Positions 19,283 to 29,169 are shown, counted from the stretch's first letter. The stretch: DNA of 64,000 nucleotides from Sphingomonas sp. HMP9 (GCF_013374115.1 NZ_AP022673.1:62001-126000), one strand, 5' to 3'. The notes: a model not told the origin generated them from the sequence alone. Numbers and translations are program-made.

Positions 19283-20724
19283 AAGGCGCTCGCCAATAGT
19301 GCGGGGCGGGTGTTCGCAAGCTGAACGATCAATTCCCCGAACAGCCCGTTGGCCCAAGCGAACCAGGCGCGGGTGAACTTGGCGGGATCGTCCTTGTCGA
19401 ACGCCTCGTGGATGAAGCCGGTGTCGGCATCGGTGTCGCGCAGCATGCGCAAGCACGCGCGGACCGTCGCGTCGTCGGCGCCGGACAGCGCCCGAACGAT
19501 CAGCGACATCGGCCAGATCTGGCCGAGCCCGACATGCGGTCCGCCGATGCCCTCCGCCTTTGTGCCCTTGAAGAAATACGGGTTTGCGTCGCTCCAGGCG
19601 GCCTGCGCCGTGCGGCGCCAGAGCGGATCGGTGGCCGGGACGCAGCCCATATAGGCGAGCGCGGAGAGCGACGGCACGTTGGCGTCGTCCATGAAGACCG
19701 CGTTGCCGAAGCCGTCGACCTCGAACGCCCAGACCTCGCTACCGTCGCGCAGGCGCATCCGGCCGTGCGCGACCAGGGCCGCCTCGACTTCGGTGGCAAG
19801 CGCAGTCGCATCGGCGGCGAGCGCGGTGTCGTGACGCGCTTCGTTCGCGACGACCGCGAGTTCGCGCAGCGTCGTGACCGCGAACAGGTTGGACGGGATC
19901 AGATACGGATAGAGGCAGGCGTCGTCCGAGGGACGGAAGCCGCACTGGATCAGGCCGTTGGGCTTGGCGGGGTTGCCCCAGCCTTCCAGTGCCATCGTCT
20001 CGGTGTTGCGGTTCGAGGACCGCAGGAAGCTGTAGGGGCCACGGCCGTCCTTGCGCTGCTGCTCGCGGTAGGTGCGGATGCTCGCGCGCGCTGCCTCGGC
20101 CCAGGTCGCGTCGAACGGCGTCGCGTCGCGCGTCGCCTGCCAATAGCCGTATGCGAGGCGCATCGGATAACAGAGCGAGTCGATCTCCCATTTGCGCTCC
20201 GCGACGCCGGGCTTCATCACGGTCTGGTCCGTCAGCGCCCAGCTGAGGTCGGTCTTCGCGGTCGGGCTTTCCATGAACGCATTGGCGTAGGGGTCGATCA
20301 GGATCGAACGCGACTGGCGGGCGATCAGGCCGCGGAACAGCGTGCGCAGCGCGGGATCGTCGCGGACGAGGTGGAGATACGGACGGACTTGTGCGGAGGA
20401 GTCGCGGAGCCAGAGGCAGGGTATGTCGCCGGTGATGACGAACGCATCGGGGGCGCCACCGATGGTCGACATGCGGACGGTGGTGTCGAGCGTGTTCGGG
20501 TAGCAGTTGCCGAACATCCAGCGGAGCTTCGGGTCGCCGATCCGGGCCGAGACACGCGCGATCTCGCGTTCGACCGAGCGGCTGGTGAAGTTGCGGTCGG
20601 CAAGTGCGGGGCGCTTGCTCGGCAGCGAGGGGCGGGCGGCGAAGGCGGGTGTGCCGACGAGCGCTAGGCCCCCGGCGACGCCGCCGGCCATGACGGCGCG
20701 GCGGTCCATGTTCGAGCCGCTCAC
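19279..20724 (-). CDS. Exo-alpha-1,6-mannosidase, GH125
   Basis: 481 residues from a GTG at 20724, which overlaps the GH3 stop (GTGA) and has GGAG eight bases upstream. The ATG at 20709 is the alternative. The N-terminus MDRRAVMAGGVAGGLALVG is a Tat-type signal. The GH125 core shows IPCLWLRDSSAQVRPYL, FGNCYPNTLDTTV and GGPHVGLGQIWPMS. GH125 enzymes remove non-reducing alpha-1,6-mannose, typically from the N-glycan core after the alpha-1,3 arm has gone. The pairing with GH92, GH2 and GH29 is the strongest sign that the operon targets N-glycans. Confidence 0.94.
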   Translation of the reverse strand: MSGSNMDRRAVMAGGVAGGLALVGTPAFAARPSLPSKRPALADRNFTSRSVEREIARVSARIGDPKLRWMFGNCYPNTLDTTVRMSTIGGAPDAFVITGDIPCLWLRDSSAQVRPYLHLVRDDPALRTLFRGLIARQSRSILIDPYANAFMESPTAKTDLSWALTDQTVMKPGVAERKWEIDSLCYPMRLAYGYWQATRDATPFDATWAEAARASIRTYREQQRKDGRGPYSFLRSSNRNTETMALEGWGNPAKPNGLIQCGFRPSDDACLYPYLIPSNLFAVTTLRELAVVANEARHDTALAADATALATEVEAALVAHGRMRLRDGSEVWAFEVDGFGNAVFMDDANVPSLSALAYMGCVPATDPLWRRTAQAAWSDANPYFFKGTKAEGIGGPHVGLGQIWPMSLIVRALSGADDATVRACLRMLRDTDADTGFIHEAFDKDDPAKFTRAWFAWANGLFGELIVQLANTRPALLASAL

Positions 20725-23255
20725 TTGGGCAACTCCACCGTCGTGCCGGTGATCGTCAGGTCGCTCCACTGGCCTGCGCCGTCGCCGGGCTGTCCGCCAC
20801 CGATGTAGAGACGGTAAGCGCCGGGAACGATCGTCCGCGTGCCGTCGCGCGAGACGCTGCTCATCGATCGCGGATCGATCGTGATCGGGACGGTGCGCGA
20901 CTGGCCGGGCTTCAGCGCGACGCGGCCGAAGCCGACGAGCTGGCGCTGGAGGACGGGGGTGGTCGATCCTCCGGCCTTGGCGGCGGGCGCGATTAGATAG
21001 GCCTGGACGACGTCTTCGCCCGCGCGGTTGCCCGAGTTGGAGAGCTTGGCGGTGACGGTCAGCGGTTGACCGGCGGTGACGCTGTGGGCCTGCTTCGTCG
21101 CGGCGTAGGCGAATTTGGTGTAGCTCAAGCCGTGGCCGAAGCCCCAGAGCGGCGTGCCGGTGAAGTAGCGGTAGGTGCGCTCCTTCATAGTGTAGTCGGT
21201 GAAGGCAGGGAGGTCGCCGGTGGTCTTGTAGAAGGTGACGGGCAGGCGGCCCGACGGGTTGTTGAGCCCTGCCAGCGTCTCGGCGATCGCGGTCCCGCCG
21301 GACTGGCCGGGATACCAGGCGGCGAGGATCGCGTCTGCCGATGCCGGGTCGACCGCGACCGCACTGCCACTGGTGAGGACCAGGACGATGGGCTTGCCGG
21401 TGGCCTTAAGGGCTTCGAGCAGGCGGACCTGGGCGAGCGGCAGGCCGATGTCGGTGCGGTCGCCGCCGACGAAGCCGGGGACGCTGACCGAGAGTGCCTC
21501 GCCTTCGAGATCGGGCGACAGGCCCATCACCGCGACGATCACATCGGCGTCGCGGGCGGTGGCGACGGCCTGGTCGAGCAGCGGCTGTGCGGGTGGACTC
21601 CAGAGCAGGCGGACACCCTCGTCGTCGCTGCGGTGATCGAGTTCGAGGCGGAACGGGACGGGCTTGCCGTCGCTGGTCAGCGTGACCTCGACGCGGCCCT
21701 TCTTGACTTCGCCGGCCGACAGCTGGCGGTCGCCGATCCAGAGCCGGACCGCGTCGTGCGTCGAGCAATCCTTCCAGCAGGCGGGGACGTCGACGACCAG
21801 CGGGTAGGTCCCGGCGGCGGGTGGCGTGAAGGTGCCGGTCCAGCGGACGCCGAACGTTCTGGCGAGGCCGGGGGCAGGGCTTGCCCGGTTGTGGTCGATG
21901 TCGATGTGACGGTCGGTGCGAGTCAGGGTTGGTGCGCCGACGCCGGCCTGTGCGGCGAAATATTCGGTCTTCAGGCCGCTGGCGAAGACCGTCTCGGGGA
22001 CGGGCACGGCTGCTCCGTCGGCGAGCGACGAGCCCTGCGCATAGCGGACGTTGGCGCCGCCGAACTGCTTGCGGATGCCCTCCAGCGGCGTGACGGGCGC
22101 GACCGCGGTGCCGTGGTAATTGCCTTGCAGCACGCCGAGATCGTCGGCGTCCGCGCCGATCACCGCGATCCGGCTGCCGGGCTTCAACGGCAGGCGGTTC
22201 GCGTCGTTCTTGAGCAGGACGATCGATTTGCGCGCGGCGTCGAGTGCGAGTGCCCGGTGGGCGGGGGTGTCGAGCTGGTCGGTGCCGATGCTGCGCCACG
22301 GATTGGCCGCGCCGAACACGGTGCCGAGCGCGCGGCGGGCCTCGAGCGCACGGATCAGCGCGGTGTCGACCTCGGCTTCGGTGACGAGACCCTGGCGGAC
22401 CGAAGCGGGCAGCGCGGCATAGGCGCTGCCGCAATTCAGGTCGGTGCCGCCGCGGATCGCGGCGGCGGCGGCGGCTGCGGCGTCGAGGCGGTAGTGGTGG
22501 TAGAGGCTGATGTTCGACACCGCGTCGCAGTCCGACACGGTGAAGCCCTTGAACCCCCAGTCGCGCCGCAGCCGGTCGACCATCAACGCCGACGATGCGC
22601 AGGCGGGAACGCCATGGATCGAGTTGTACGCGCACATCAGCGACTGCGCCTTGCCCTCGGTAACCGCGAGACGGAACGCGGGAAAGTAGGTGGCTTCGAG
22701 ATCATAGGGGCTGGGATCGACGTCGAAGCTGTCGCGTCCGGCTTCGGGGCCGCTGTGCACCGCGAAGTGCTTGGGGGTGGCAATGACCTTGGGGTGGAGC
22801 GGGTCGGGGCCCTGCAACCCGCCGATGAACGCGACGCCGAGGCGGCCGGTCAGATAGGGGTCTTCACCATAGGTTTCCTGGCCGCGGCCCCAGCGTGGAT
22901 CGCGGAAGATGTTGATGTTGGGCGACCAGATCGTCAGCCCCTCGTAGATCTTGCGGTTCGCACCGACGTCCTGCGCGTTGAAGCGCGCGCGCGCCTCGGT
23001 CGCGACGACGTCGCCGATCTTCGCGACCAGCGCGGTGTCCCAGGTCGCGGCCATGCCGATCGCCTGCGGGAAGACGGTCGCGTGGCCGTTGCGCGCGAGG
23101 CCGTGGAGCCCTTCGTTCCACCAGTCATAGGCGGGCAGGCCGGCCTTAGGATCGGCAGGGACAGTGCTCTGCAACTGCGCCGCCTTTTGTTCGAGCGACA
23201 TTTGCGCGACGGCAGTCGCCACCGGATCAGCGGATGCGAGCAGGAGCCAGATCAT
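20721..23255 (-). CDS. GH3 glycosidase with PA14 insert, beta-xylosidase/beta-glucosidase type
   Basis: 844 residues from the ATG at 23255, which overlaps the beta-mannosidase stop (ATGA). The very short N-terminus MIWLLLASADPVATAVAQ is a poor or minimal signal peptide, unlike its neighbours. The GH3 N-domain has WSPNINIFRDPRWGRGQETYG, KHFAVHSGPE and the nucleophile Asp242 in FTVSDCDAVSN. The SDCD form is frequent in plant- and XYL3-type xylosidases. A PA14-like domain sits at about 420-560 between the two GH3 halves, and a fibronectin III-like domain ends the protein. In an N-glycan operon it could remove the plant core beta-1,2-xylose; a beta-glucosidase remains possible. Confidence 0.9.
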   Translation of the reverse strand: MIWLLLASADPVATAVAQMSLEQKAAQLQSTVPADPKAGLPAYDWWNEGLHGLARNGHATVFPQAIGMAATWDTALVAKIGDVVATEARARFNAQDVGANRKIYEGLTIWSPNINIFRDPRWGRGQETYGEDPYLTGRLGVAFIGGLQGPDPLHPKVIATPKHFAVHSGPEAGRDSFDVDPSPYDLEATYFPAFRLAVTEGKAQSLMCAYNSIHGVPACASSALMVDRLRRDWGFKGFTVSDCDAVSNISLYHHYRLDAAAAAAAAIRGGTDLNCGSAYAALPASVRQGLVTEAEVDTALIRALEARRALGTVFGAANPWRSIGTDQLDTPAHRALALDAARKSIVLLKNDANRLPLKPGSRIAVIGADADDLGVLQGNYHGTAVAPVTPLEGIRKQFGGANVRYAQGSSLADGAAVPVPETVFASGLKTEYFAAQAGVGAPTLTRTDRHIDIDHNRASPAPGLARTFGVRWTGTFTPPAAGTYPLVVDVPACWKDCSTHDAVRLWIGDRQLSAGEVKKGRVEVTLTSDGKPVPFRLELDHRSDDEGVRLLWSPPAQPLLDQAVATARDADVIVAVMGLSPDLEGEALSVSVPGFVGGDRTDIGLPLAQVRLLEALKATGKPIVLVLTSGSAVAVDPASADAILAAWYPGQSGGTAIAETLAGLNNPSGRLPVTFYKTTGDLPAFTDYTMKERTYRYFTGTPLWGFGHGLSYTKFAYAATKQAHSVTAGQPLTVTAKLSNSGNRAGEDVVQAYLIAPAAKAGGSTTPVLQRQLVGFGRVALKPGQSRTVPITIDPRSMSSVSRDGTRTIVPGAYRLYIGGGQPGDGAGQWSDLTITGTTVELPK

Positions 23256-25837
23256 CGGGCGAGAGTCCTCAGGGTAAGCGCCTTGCGCAACATGGCGGCG
23301 GAAGAGTCGGAGACGACGTGAATGGTGACACTCTCGCCCGGCAACAGGTCGAAGCCGTCGTCGGACGGCTGCGCGGCGACTGCGCCGAAATCGAGCATCA
23401 CGGCGCGGGCGAGGTTGGTCGCGGTGATCTTCACGTCGTGGCCGGTCCAGCGAACGGTCAGGCCGGGGTCGGGATACGCCATGTCCTTGGGCAGGGCGCG
23501 TTCGATGATCGCCCGGCTCGTGCCGCCGTTGTCGACCTGCAAGTCGGCGACCACGAAGCTGCCGGCCGGCGGGGCGGCGCCGAACAGCGCCGCGTCGGAC
23601 AGCGTCGCGACCAGTCTCGCCGAGAGCGGCTCCAGCATGAGCGCGGCGGTGGTGTCCTTCAACACCTTGCCGTCCATCGTCATCGTCCGCAGCCGCCAGC
23701 GCGAATCGACCAGCGTCGGCGCGTCGGAGATCAACGAGATGCGCGTCGTGCCATCCTTGCGCTCGGCGACGATCGCCTGGGGCGCGAAGAAGCGGCGGGC
23801 GGCGTAGTTGAGCAATTTCCACCGGCCGGCATGATCGATGCTCGCCCAGCTGATCGAAGGCCAGACGTCGTTCAACTGCCAGTAGAGCGAGCCCATCGTC
23901 ACCGGCCGGCAGGCGCGGTGATGCGATGCGGCGATGCGGATCGCCTCGGCCTGGTTGACCTGCGTGAGGTAGACGAGATCGGCGAAATCGCGCGCGGGAC
24001 GCAACCGATCGCGCAGGTACATCATCAGACGCTCGTTGCCTTCGCCGGCGAGGAACTTCTGGTGCGCCTTCATCACCGGGCTGTCCGCCGTCAGCGCGCC
24101 CTTGCCGGCGAATTCGCGGATCGTCGACAGGTCCGGCATCGACTGGAAGCCGTATTCGGACATGAAGCGCGGGCAGCTGTCGAGATAGCGCTCGACCGGC
24201 TTGGAGCCCGACCAGACGTCCCAGAAATGGCGGTCGCCATCCTTGTCGGTGTCGGTCGGTCCCTCATAGTCGCTCGACGGCGAGCCCGGCCAATAGGGCG
24301 TGCCCGGCGATTTCTTCAGCACCGCATCGCGCAGCACACGGTCGAACAACACCGTCATGCCGGTGCCGATCCGCTCCTGCTCGTCGGGGCCGACCGCCTT
24401 CTTGAACGCCTTCCGATCGGACCAGTTTTCCCAGCCGGCCTGGACCTCGTTGTTGCCGGCCCACAGCACGACGGAGGGGTGCGATCCGATCCGTGCAACC
24501 TGTTCCTCGGCCTCGATCCGGACGTTTTCGCGGAAGGCGGCATCGGGCGGCGTCACGCTGCCGCCGAACATGAAGTCCTGCCACACCATCAGGCCCATCC
24601 GGTCGGCGATGTCGTAGAACGCGTCGTCCAGATAGGTGCCGCCGCCCCAGACACGAACCATGTTCATGTTGGCGTCGCGCGCGCCCTTCAGGATCGTCTC
24701 CATATAGGCGGGCGTGACGCGCGACGGGAAGCTGTCGAACGGGATCACGTTCGCACCCTTGGCGAAGATCGGCGTACCGTTGACCTTGAACCCGAAGCTG
24801 CCGTCCTTGCGGATCAGCTCGACCGTGCGCAGGCCGATCCGCTTCGTCACGCTGTCCTCGGGGGTCGGCTCCGCGCCGACCAGCGTTGCGGTAACGGTGT
24901 AGAGCGGTTGCGCGCCGTAGCCGACCGGTTGCCAGCGCTTGGGATCGGCGATCGCCAGCGGGATCGTGACGGCATTGTTGCCCTTGACGAGCGTCACCGT
25001 CCGGTCGGCCGACACCATCTTGCCGTCCGGCCCGGTGACCGCGGCGCGAAACGTCGCGACGCCGGGCGTCTCGACGGCGACGTCGAGCTTGGCCGACAGC
25101 CGCGCCTCGGTTGGCGTCAGCGCCTCCTGCTCGACGCGGAGCGTGTCGATCCGCGCGTCGTCCCAGATCTCGAGCCGGACCGGTTGCCAGATCCCGATGT
25201 TGACGATGCGGGGACCCCAGTCCCAGCCATAATGATATTTGGGTTTGCGGATATAGGGCGAGGTCTGCTTGCCCTTCGGCTCGTCGCCGAACGCAGAGTC
25301 ATATTCGCCCGGCAGCGTGTTCTTTTGTGCGAGCACCATCGGCTGAAGCGTGCGGATCGGCGAGGCGATCGTCACCAGCACTTCGTTCCGCCCCACCTTC
25401 AGCACGGGCTGCGCATCCACGCGCCAGCGCCGGTGCGCGTTGTCGGTGGTGAGCAATACCGTCCCGTTGACGCTGACCGTCGCGAACGTGTCGAGCCCGT
25501 CGAATACCAGGTCGAGGTGATTGCGCTGGAGCATCGCCGGGGTGACGTCGACCACGCGGCGGAACTGCCACCGGGTCAGCCCGGCCCACTGGATCGCCGC
25601 CTCGTTGGTGCCCTTGAACGGATCGGGCACGCGGTGCGCGGCGATCAGATCCTGCTGGACCGATCCGGGGACGGTCGCCGCCAGCCACTTGGCCTCTCGC
25701 TTGTGCGCGGCGGTCGCGGCGGTGTCGGTCGGATCGATCCGCACCTGCCAGGCGCCGTCGAGCTTCACCACGGTCTTGGGCGAGGCGAGCGCAGGCGCGG
25801 CGAGCGCGATCAGGGGAAGGACGAACCAGCGACGCAT
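23252..25837 (-). CDS. Beta-mannosidase, GH2
   Basis: 861 residues with a Sec signal peptide (MRRWFVLPLIALAAPALAS). The domain order is jelly roll, immunoglobulin-like, TIM barrel and C-terminal sandwich. LVFDGLDTFATVSVNG and KYHYGWDWGPR are typical of GH2 beta-mannosidases. The acid/base is Glu464 in WAGNNEVQAGWE, and the nucleophile is Glu561 in RFMSEYGFQSMP. It cleaves Man-beta-1,4-GlcNAc of the N-glycan core or short mannans. It overlaps the GH20 stop by one base (TGATG) and the GH3 start by four. Probably periplasmic. Confidence 0.94.
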   Translation of the reverse strand: MRRWFVLPLIALAAPALASPKTVVKLDGAWQVRIDPTDTAATAAHKREAKWLAATVPGSVQQDLIAAHRVPDPFKGTNEAAIQWAGLTRWQFRRVVDVTPAMLQRNHLDLVFDGLDTFATVSVNGTVLLTTDNAHRRWRVDAQPVLKVGRNEVLVTIASPIRTLQPMVLAQKNTLPGEYDSAFGDEPKGKQTSPYIRKPKYHYGWDWGPRIVNIGIWQPVRLEIWDDARIDTLRVEQEALTPTEARLSAKLDVAVETPGVATFRAAVTGPDGKMVSADRTVTLVKGNNAVTIPLAIADPKRWQPVGYGAQPLYTVTATLVGAEPTPEDSVTKRIGLRTVELIRKDGSFGFKVNGTPIFAKGANVIPFDSFPSRVTPAYMETILKGARDANMNMVRVWGGGTYLDDAFYDIADRMGLMVWQDFMFGGSVTPPDAAFRENVRIEAEEQVARIGSHPSVVLWAGNNEVQAGWENWSDRKAFKKAVGPDEQERIGTGMTVLFDRVLRDAVLKKSPGTPYWPGSPSSDYEGPTDTDKDGDRHFWDVWSGSKPVERYLDSCPRFMSEYGFQSMPDLSTIREFAGKGALTADSPVMKAHQKFLAGEGNERLMMYLRDRLRPARDFADLVYLTQVNQAEAIRIAASHHRACRPVTMGSLYWQLNDVWPSISWASIDHAGRWKLLNYAARRFFAPQAIVAERKDGTTRISLISDAPTLVDSRWRLRTMTMDGKVLKDTTAALMLEPLSARLVATLSDAALFGAAPPAGSFVVADLQVDNGGTSRAIIERALPKDMAYPDPGLTVRWTGHDVKITATNLARAVMLDFGAVAAQPSDDGFDLLPGESVTIHVVSDSSAAMLRKALTLRTLAR

Positions 25838-28158
25838 CAGCGTGTCTCCGACAAGGTCATGCGCTCGACCGCGTAGAACGGGTCGGACGTGGGGGAGGTG
25901 AATTGCAGGCAGATGTCGCGGTCTCCGGTGATCGCGGGAAGCGCGCCCTTCACGCTGAAGCGAGTCGGTGCGGTCTTCGGATCGGGCAGCGGGAAGGTGC
26001 CCGCGACGACCGGTTTCGCGCCTTTCACGGTGCAACCGACCAGCACCATCAGTTCGCCATGCGGGGTCACGTTGTAATGCTGGCGGACCTTGGTGAAGTC
26101 GTGCGCGAGGCCGTAGTTGCGCGGCAGGCGGGCGATATCGATCGTGAACCCCTTGGCGACATCCATCGGCGCGGCCGGGTAGGCGGTGCAGGTGTCGAAG
26201 ATGTTGACGTTGAACACCAGGGCATTGGCTTGCGCTTCGGACGTCAGCGGCACGCGCAGGCCAAGTGACCCCTCGGGGCAGGCGATCATGTCGGACGCCG
26301 TGCGGGTCAGCAGCGCCTGTCGCCCGGTCTCGAACAGTCGCGGCTCGGCGACCGGCTGGCCACTCGCGTCGAACGCGGCGGCGCGGATCGACACCCCGGG
26401 CTTGACCGAGAGCGGCGCGGTGTAGGCGGACGAGCGCGCGGTCGGCACCTTGCCGTCGAGCGTGTAGCGGATCGTGCCGTATGGCGCTTGCGTGGCCAGG
26501 GCGACCTTCGCGCGGTTGGTGCGGAGCGCATCGCCGCGCGTGCCGTCGAGCGTGTACCCCACCGCGAACGCGCTGTCCGCGACTTCGAGCCCGGACCGCC
26601 GCCAGCGCTGGATCTGCGGCTGGACCCGGTCGAGGAAGCCCGTAAAGTCGCGCTTGTCCTTGCCGGACCAAGTGATCTCCGCGAGCGCGGCGGCGCGGGG
26701 GAAGATCAGGTGCTGCATCTGATAGGGCGTGACGATGTATTCGCTCCACAGATTGGCCTGCGCCCCGAGCACGTGCTGCGCCTTGTCCGGGCCGATCCCC
26801 GCCGGCATCGGCTCGTAATTATAGACCGTCGCGAGCGACTGGATCGACAGCCGGCCTGGTGGTTCGTCGCGGCGGTCGCTTTGCAGACTGTCGAAATAGA
26901 GCGTCGGTGCGGGCGACAGCACGACGTCGTGGTTCTGGTTCGCGGCATCGACTGCGCCTTTCTCGCCGCGCCACGACATCACCGACGCCGACGGTGGCAG
27001 GCCGCCTTCGAGGATCTCGTCCCAGCCGATCAGGCGGCGCTTCTTGCTGGCGAGGTAGGTGCCGAACTGGTCGATCATCCAGCTTTGCAGGCCGTTTTCG
27101 TCCTTGATGCCGAGCTTCGCCATCTGCGCCTGGACCTCGGGGCTGCGCTCCCACTGGTCCTTGACTGCCTCGTCGCCGCCGAGATGAATGTAGGTGCCGG
27201 GGAACACCGCCATGAGTTCGTCGAGCACCGTCTTGACGAAGGCGATGCCCTTGGGGCCCGGGTTGAAGAGGTAGGGGTTCACGCCCCATTCGTTGCTGAC
27301 CTGCGGCGTGTCGCCGATCACGCCAAGTTCGGGATAGGCGGCGACCAGTGCCTGCGCATGGCCGGGCAGGTCAATCTCGGGCACGATCACGATTCCGCGT
27401 TCAGAGGCATACGCCACCAGTTTGCGCAGTTCGTCCTGCGTATAGAAGCCGCCGACGCGCGTGCCGGGTGCTTCGCCGGTCGACGGGCTGGTGCGGACGC
27501 TGCCGATTTTGGTGAGCTTGGGATACGCCTTCACCTCGAAGCGCCAGCCCTGGTCGTCGGTGAGGTGAAGATGCAGCGTGTTGAGCTTCACCGACGCCAT
27601 CTGGTCGACGATCGCATAGATCGACGGCAGCGACTGGAAATGTCGCGCGGTGTCGACCATTAGTCCGCGCCAGCCGAAGCGCGGCGCGTCGTCGATCGTG
27701 ACCGCCGGTATGCGGACGGGCTGGCCGACCGCGCGATCGGGGCTGATGAGCTGTGCGAGCGTCATGGCGCCGTACAGGAGCCCGGCGTCGCCCGACGCGG
27801 TGATCGTCACGCCGGACGTACCCACGGTCAGCCGGTAGGCTTCGGCGCCCTTGATCGAAGCGTCGCGAACGAGGCGGATCGTGCCGTTCGGCGACGTCTG
27901 GAGTGCAAGCCCCCGCTCGGTCTTCACGTGCGCGATGAGCAGGCGCGCGGCAGCGGCGGCACCAGTGTCGGATGCATCCGCCGCGATCGTGGCCCCGTTG
28001 GCGATCATGTAGCTTCCGGCGGTACGAGTGATCGCGGAGGGTTGCGGTACCAGCGGCAGGCGATCCTGCGCCTGGGCCGGTAGCGCGCAGAGCATGGCGG
28101 GAAGCAGCGCCGTCGCCGCCAGCAAGCGCCCGGCATTTCGGTTCGCGGTTGCACGCAT
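25837..28158 (-). CDS. Beta-N-acetylhexosaminidase, GH20
   Basis: 773 residues from the ATG at 28158, with a Sec signal peptide ending ALPAQAQD. The GH20b domain (about 30-155) precedes the catalytic barrel (about 157-500), with FGWRGLMVDTARHF, HLHLTDDQGWRFEV and the catalytic pair Asp329-Glu330 in HLGGDEAVKDQW. A C-terminal beta-sandwich of about 180 residues carries several Cys. It removes terminal GlcNAc (or GalNAc) by substrate-assisted catalysis, including the chitobiose core. It is the first gene of the six-glycosidase operon, and its promoter lies in the 251-base space shared with the GntR gene. Confidence 0.95.
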   Translation of the reverse strand: MRATANRNAGRLLAATALLPAMLCALPAQAQDRLPLVPQPSAITRTAGSYMIANGATIAADASDTGAAAAARLLIAHVKTERGLALQTSPNGTIRLVRDASIKGAEAYRLTVGTSGVTITASGDAGLLYGAMTLAQLISPDRAVGQPVRIPAVTIDDAPRFGWRGLMVDTARHFQSLPSIYAIVDQMASVKLNTLHLHLTDDQGWRFEVKAYPKLTKIGSVRTSPSTGEAPGTRVGGFYTQDELRKLVAYASERGIVIVPEIDLPGHAQALVAAYPELGVIGDTPQVSNEWGVNPYLFNPGPKGIAFVKTVLDELMAVFPGTYIHLGGDEAVKDQWERSPEVQAQMAKLGIKDENGLQSWMIDQFGTYLASKKRRLIGWDEILEGGLPPSASVMSWRGEKGAVDAANQNHDVVLSPAPTLYFDSLQSDRRDEPPGRLSIQSLATVYNYEPMPAGIGPDKAQHVLGAQANLWSEYIVTPYQMQHLIFPRAAALAEITWSGKDKRDFTGFLDRVQPQIQRWRRSGLEVADSAFAVGYTLDGTRGDALRTNRAKVALATQAPYGTIRYTLDGKVPTARSSAYTAPLSVKPGVSIRAAAFDASGQPVAEPRLFETGRQALLTRTASDMIACPEGSLGLRVPLTSEAQANALVFNVNIFDTCTAYPAAPMDVAKGFTIDIARLPRNYGLAHDFTKVRQHYNVTPHGELMVLVGCTVKGAKPVVAGTFPLPDPKTAPTRFSVKGALPAITGDRDICLQFTSPTSDPFYAVERMTLSETR

Positions 28159-28208
28159 GTCGACTGCTCCCTGTATCGGCTCCTGACGGCCGCTGGTCGA
28201 GGAATGTA

Positions 28209-28223
28209 ACCAATATAAGTCCA
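28209..28223. promoter_or_regulatory. Candidate GntR operator, site 1
   Basis: ACCAATATAAGTCCA lies 51 bases upstream of the GH20 ATG. It shares ACCAATAT and the final CCA with site 2 at 28299. The location between divergent regulator and operon fits an operator, but this is read by eye. Confidence 0.35.
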
Positions 28224-28298
28224 GACACAACCCCGTCATTTGACTGCGCGGTTGTCCTGCCATGGCTGGGGAACGGACGCGGGGCAGTCACGAGACAT

Positions 28299-28312
28299 AC
28301 CAATATGGCCCA
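28299..28312. promoter_or_regulatory. Candidate GntR operator, site 2
   Basis: ACCAATATGGCCCA resembles site 1. Together with the preceding bases it reads ATACCAAT, also found inverted at 38837-38844 (ATTGGTAT). Confidence 0.35.
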
Positions 28313-28409
28313 TGGATTTAGTCTGGTTGCCCAGCACGCGGTCCTTGGCTACGCTACCACAAAGGACGCGGCAAGGCTCGCTTTGAGCCGCCGGTCGGAG
28401 GGGGAATAC

Positions 28410-29147
28410 ATGGCGTTTTCCGATGAAATCGGACGCTTTCGCAAGGGGAATCCATCGCCGCTATATCTGCAGTTGCAGGAACTGATCCGCAACGCGATCG
28501 GCGAGAAGCTGCTAGTACAAGGCAATGCGATCCCGGCCGAGCGCGATCTCGCGATCGAGTATGACGTATCGCGGATCACCGTGCGCAAGGCGATCGGCGG
28601 ACTGGTCGAGGAAGGGCTTCTCACGCGACGACGGGGCGCGGGGACGTTCGTCGCCGGGCGCGTCGAGAAGAGCTTTTCGAAGCTGTCGTCGTTCAGCGAG
28701 GACATGGCGGCGCGGGGGCGTACGTCGAGCAGCAGCTGGATCTCGCGCTCTGCGGGACAGGTGAACCCCGAGGAAGCGATGGCGCTGGGGTTGTCGCCGG
28801 GGGCGGCGGTGTTCCGCTTCAACCGCATCCGCTATGCCGACGAAGAGGCGATGGCGCTCGAATTCTCGACGATCGCGGGATATTGCCTGCCGTCGGTCGA
28901 AGTGGTCGATGACTCGCTCTACACCGCGCTCGAGAACGCCGGAAGCCGGCCGGTACGCGCGCTCCAGCGCCTGCGTGCGGTACCGTTCGGGGGCGAGCAT
29001 GCGCGGATGCTGGGTGTCGATGCGGGCCATGCCGGTCTGTTGATCGAGCGACGCGGGTTCCTGCGCGATGGTCGGGCCGCGGAGTTCACGCGCTCCTATT
29101 ACCGCGGCGATGCGTACGACTTCGTCGCCGAACTCGCCGATATCTGA
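28410..29147 (+). CDS. GntR family (HutC subfamily) transcriptional regulator, NagR-like
   Basis: 245 residues from the ATG at 28410, behind GGAGGGGG. The N-terminal winged helix contains PLYLQLQELIRNAI and IPAERDLAIEYDVSRITVRKAIGGLVEEGLL. The C-terminal UTRA effector domain (about 90-240) includes FNRIRYADEEAMALEFSTI and ends with RSYYRGDAYDFVAEL. In this subfamily (NagR/DasR) the ligand is usually GlcN-6-P or GlcNAc-6-P, which suits the surrounding locus. It is divergent from the glycosidase operon and 22 bases upstream of the GH2 beta-galactosidase, so it probably controls both sides and itself. Confidence 0.92.
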   Translation: MAFSDEIGRFRKGNPSPLYLQLQELIRNAIGEKLLVQGNAIPAERDLAIEYDVSRITVRKAIGGLVEEGLLTRRRGAGTFVAGRVEKSFSKLSSFSEDMAARGRTSSSSWISRSAGQVNPEEAMALGLSPGAAVFRFNRIRYADEEAMALEFSTIAGYCLPSVEVVDDSLYTALENAGSRPVRALQRLRAVPFGGEHARMLGVDAGHAGLLIERRGFLRDGRAAEFTRSYYRGDAYDFVAELADI

Positions 29148-29169
29148 CCTTTAATACCGAGAGCATTCG

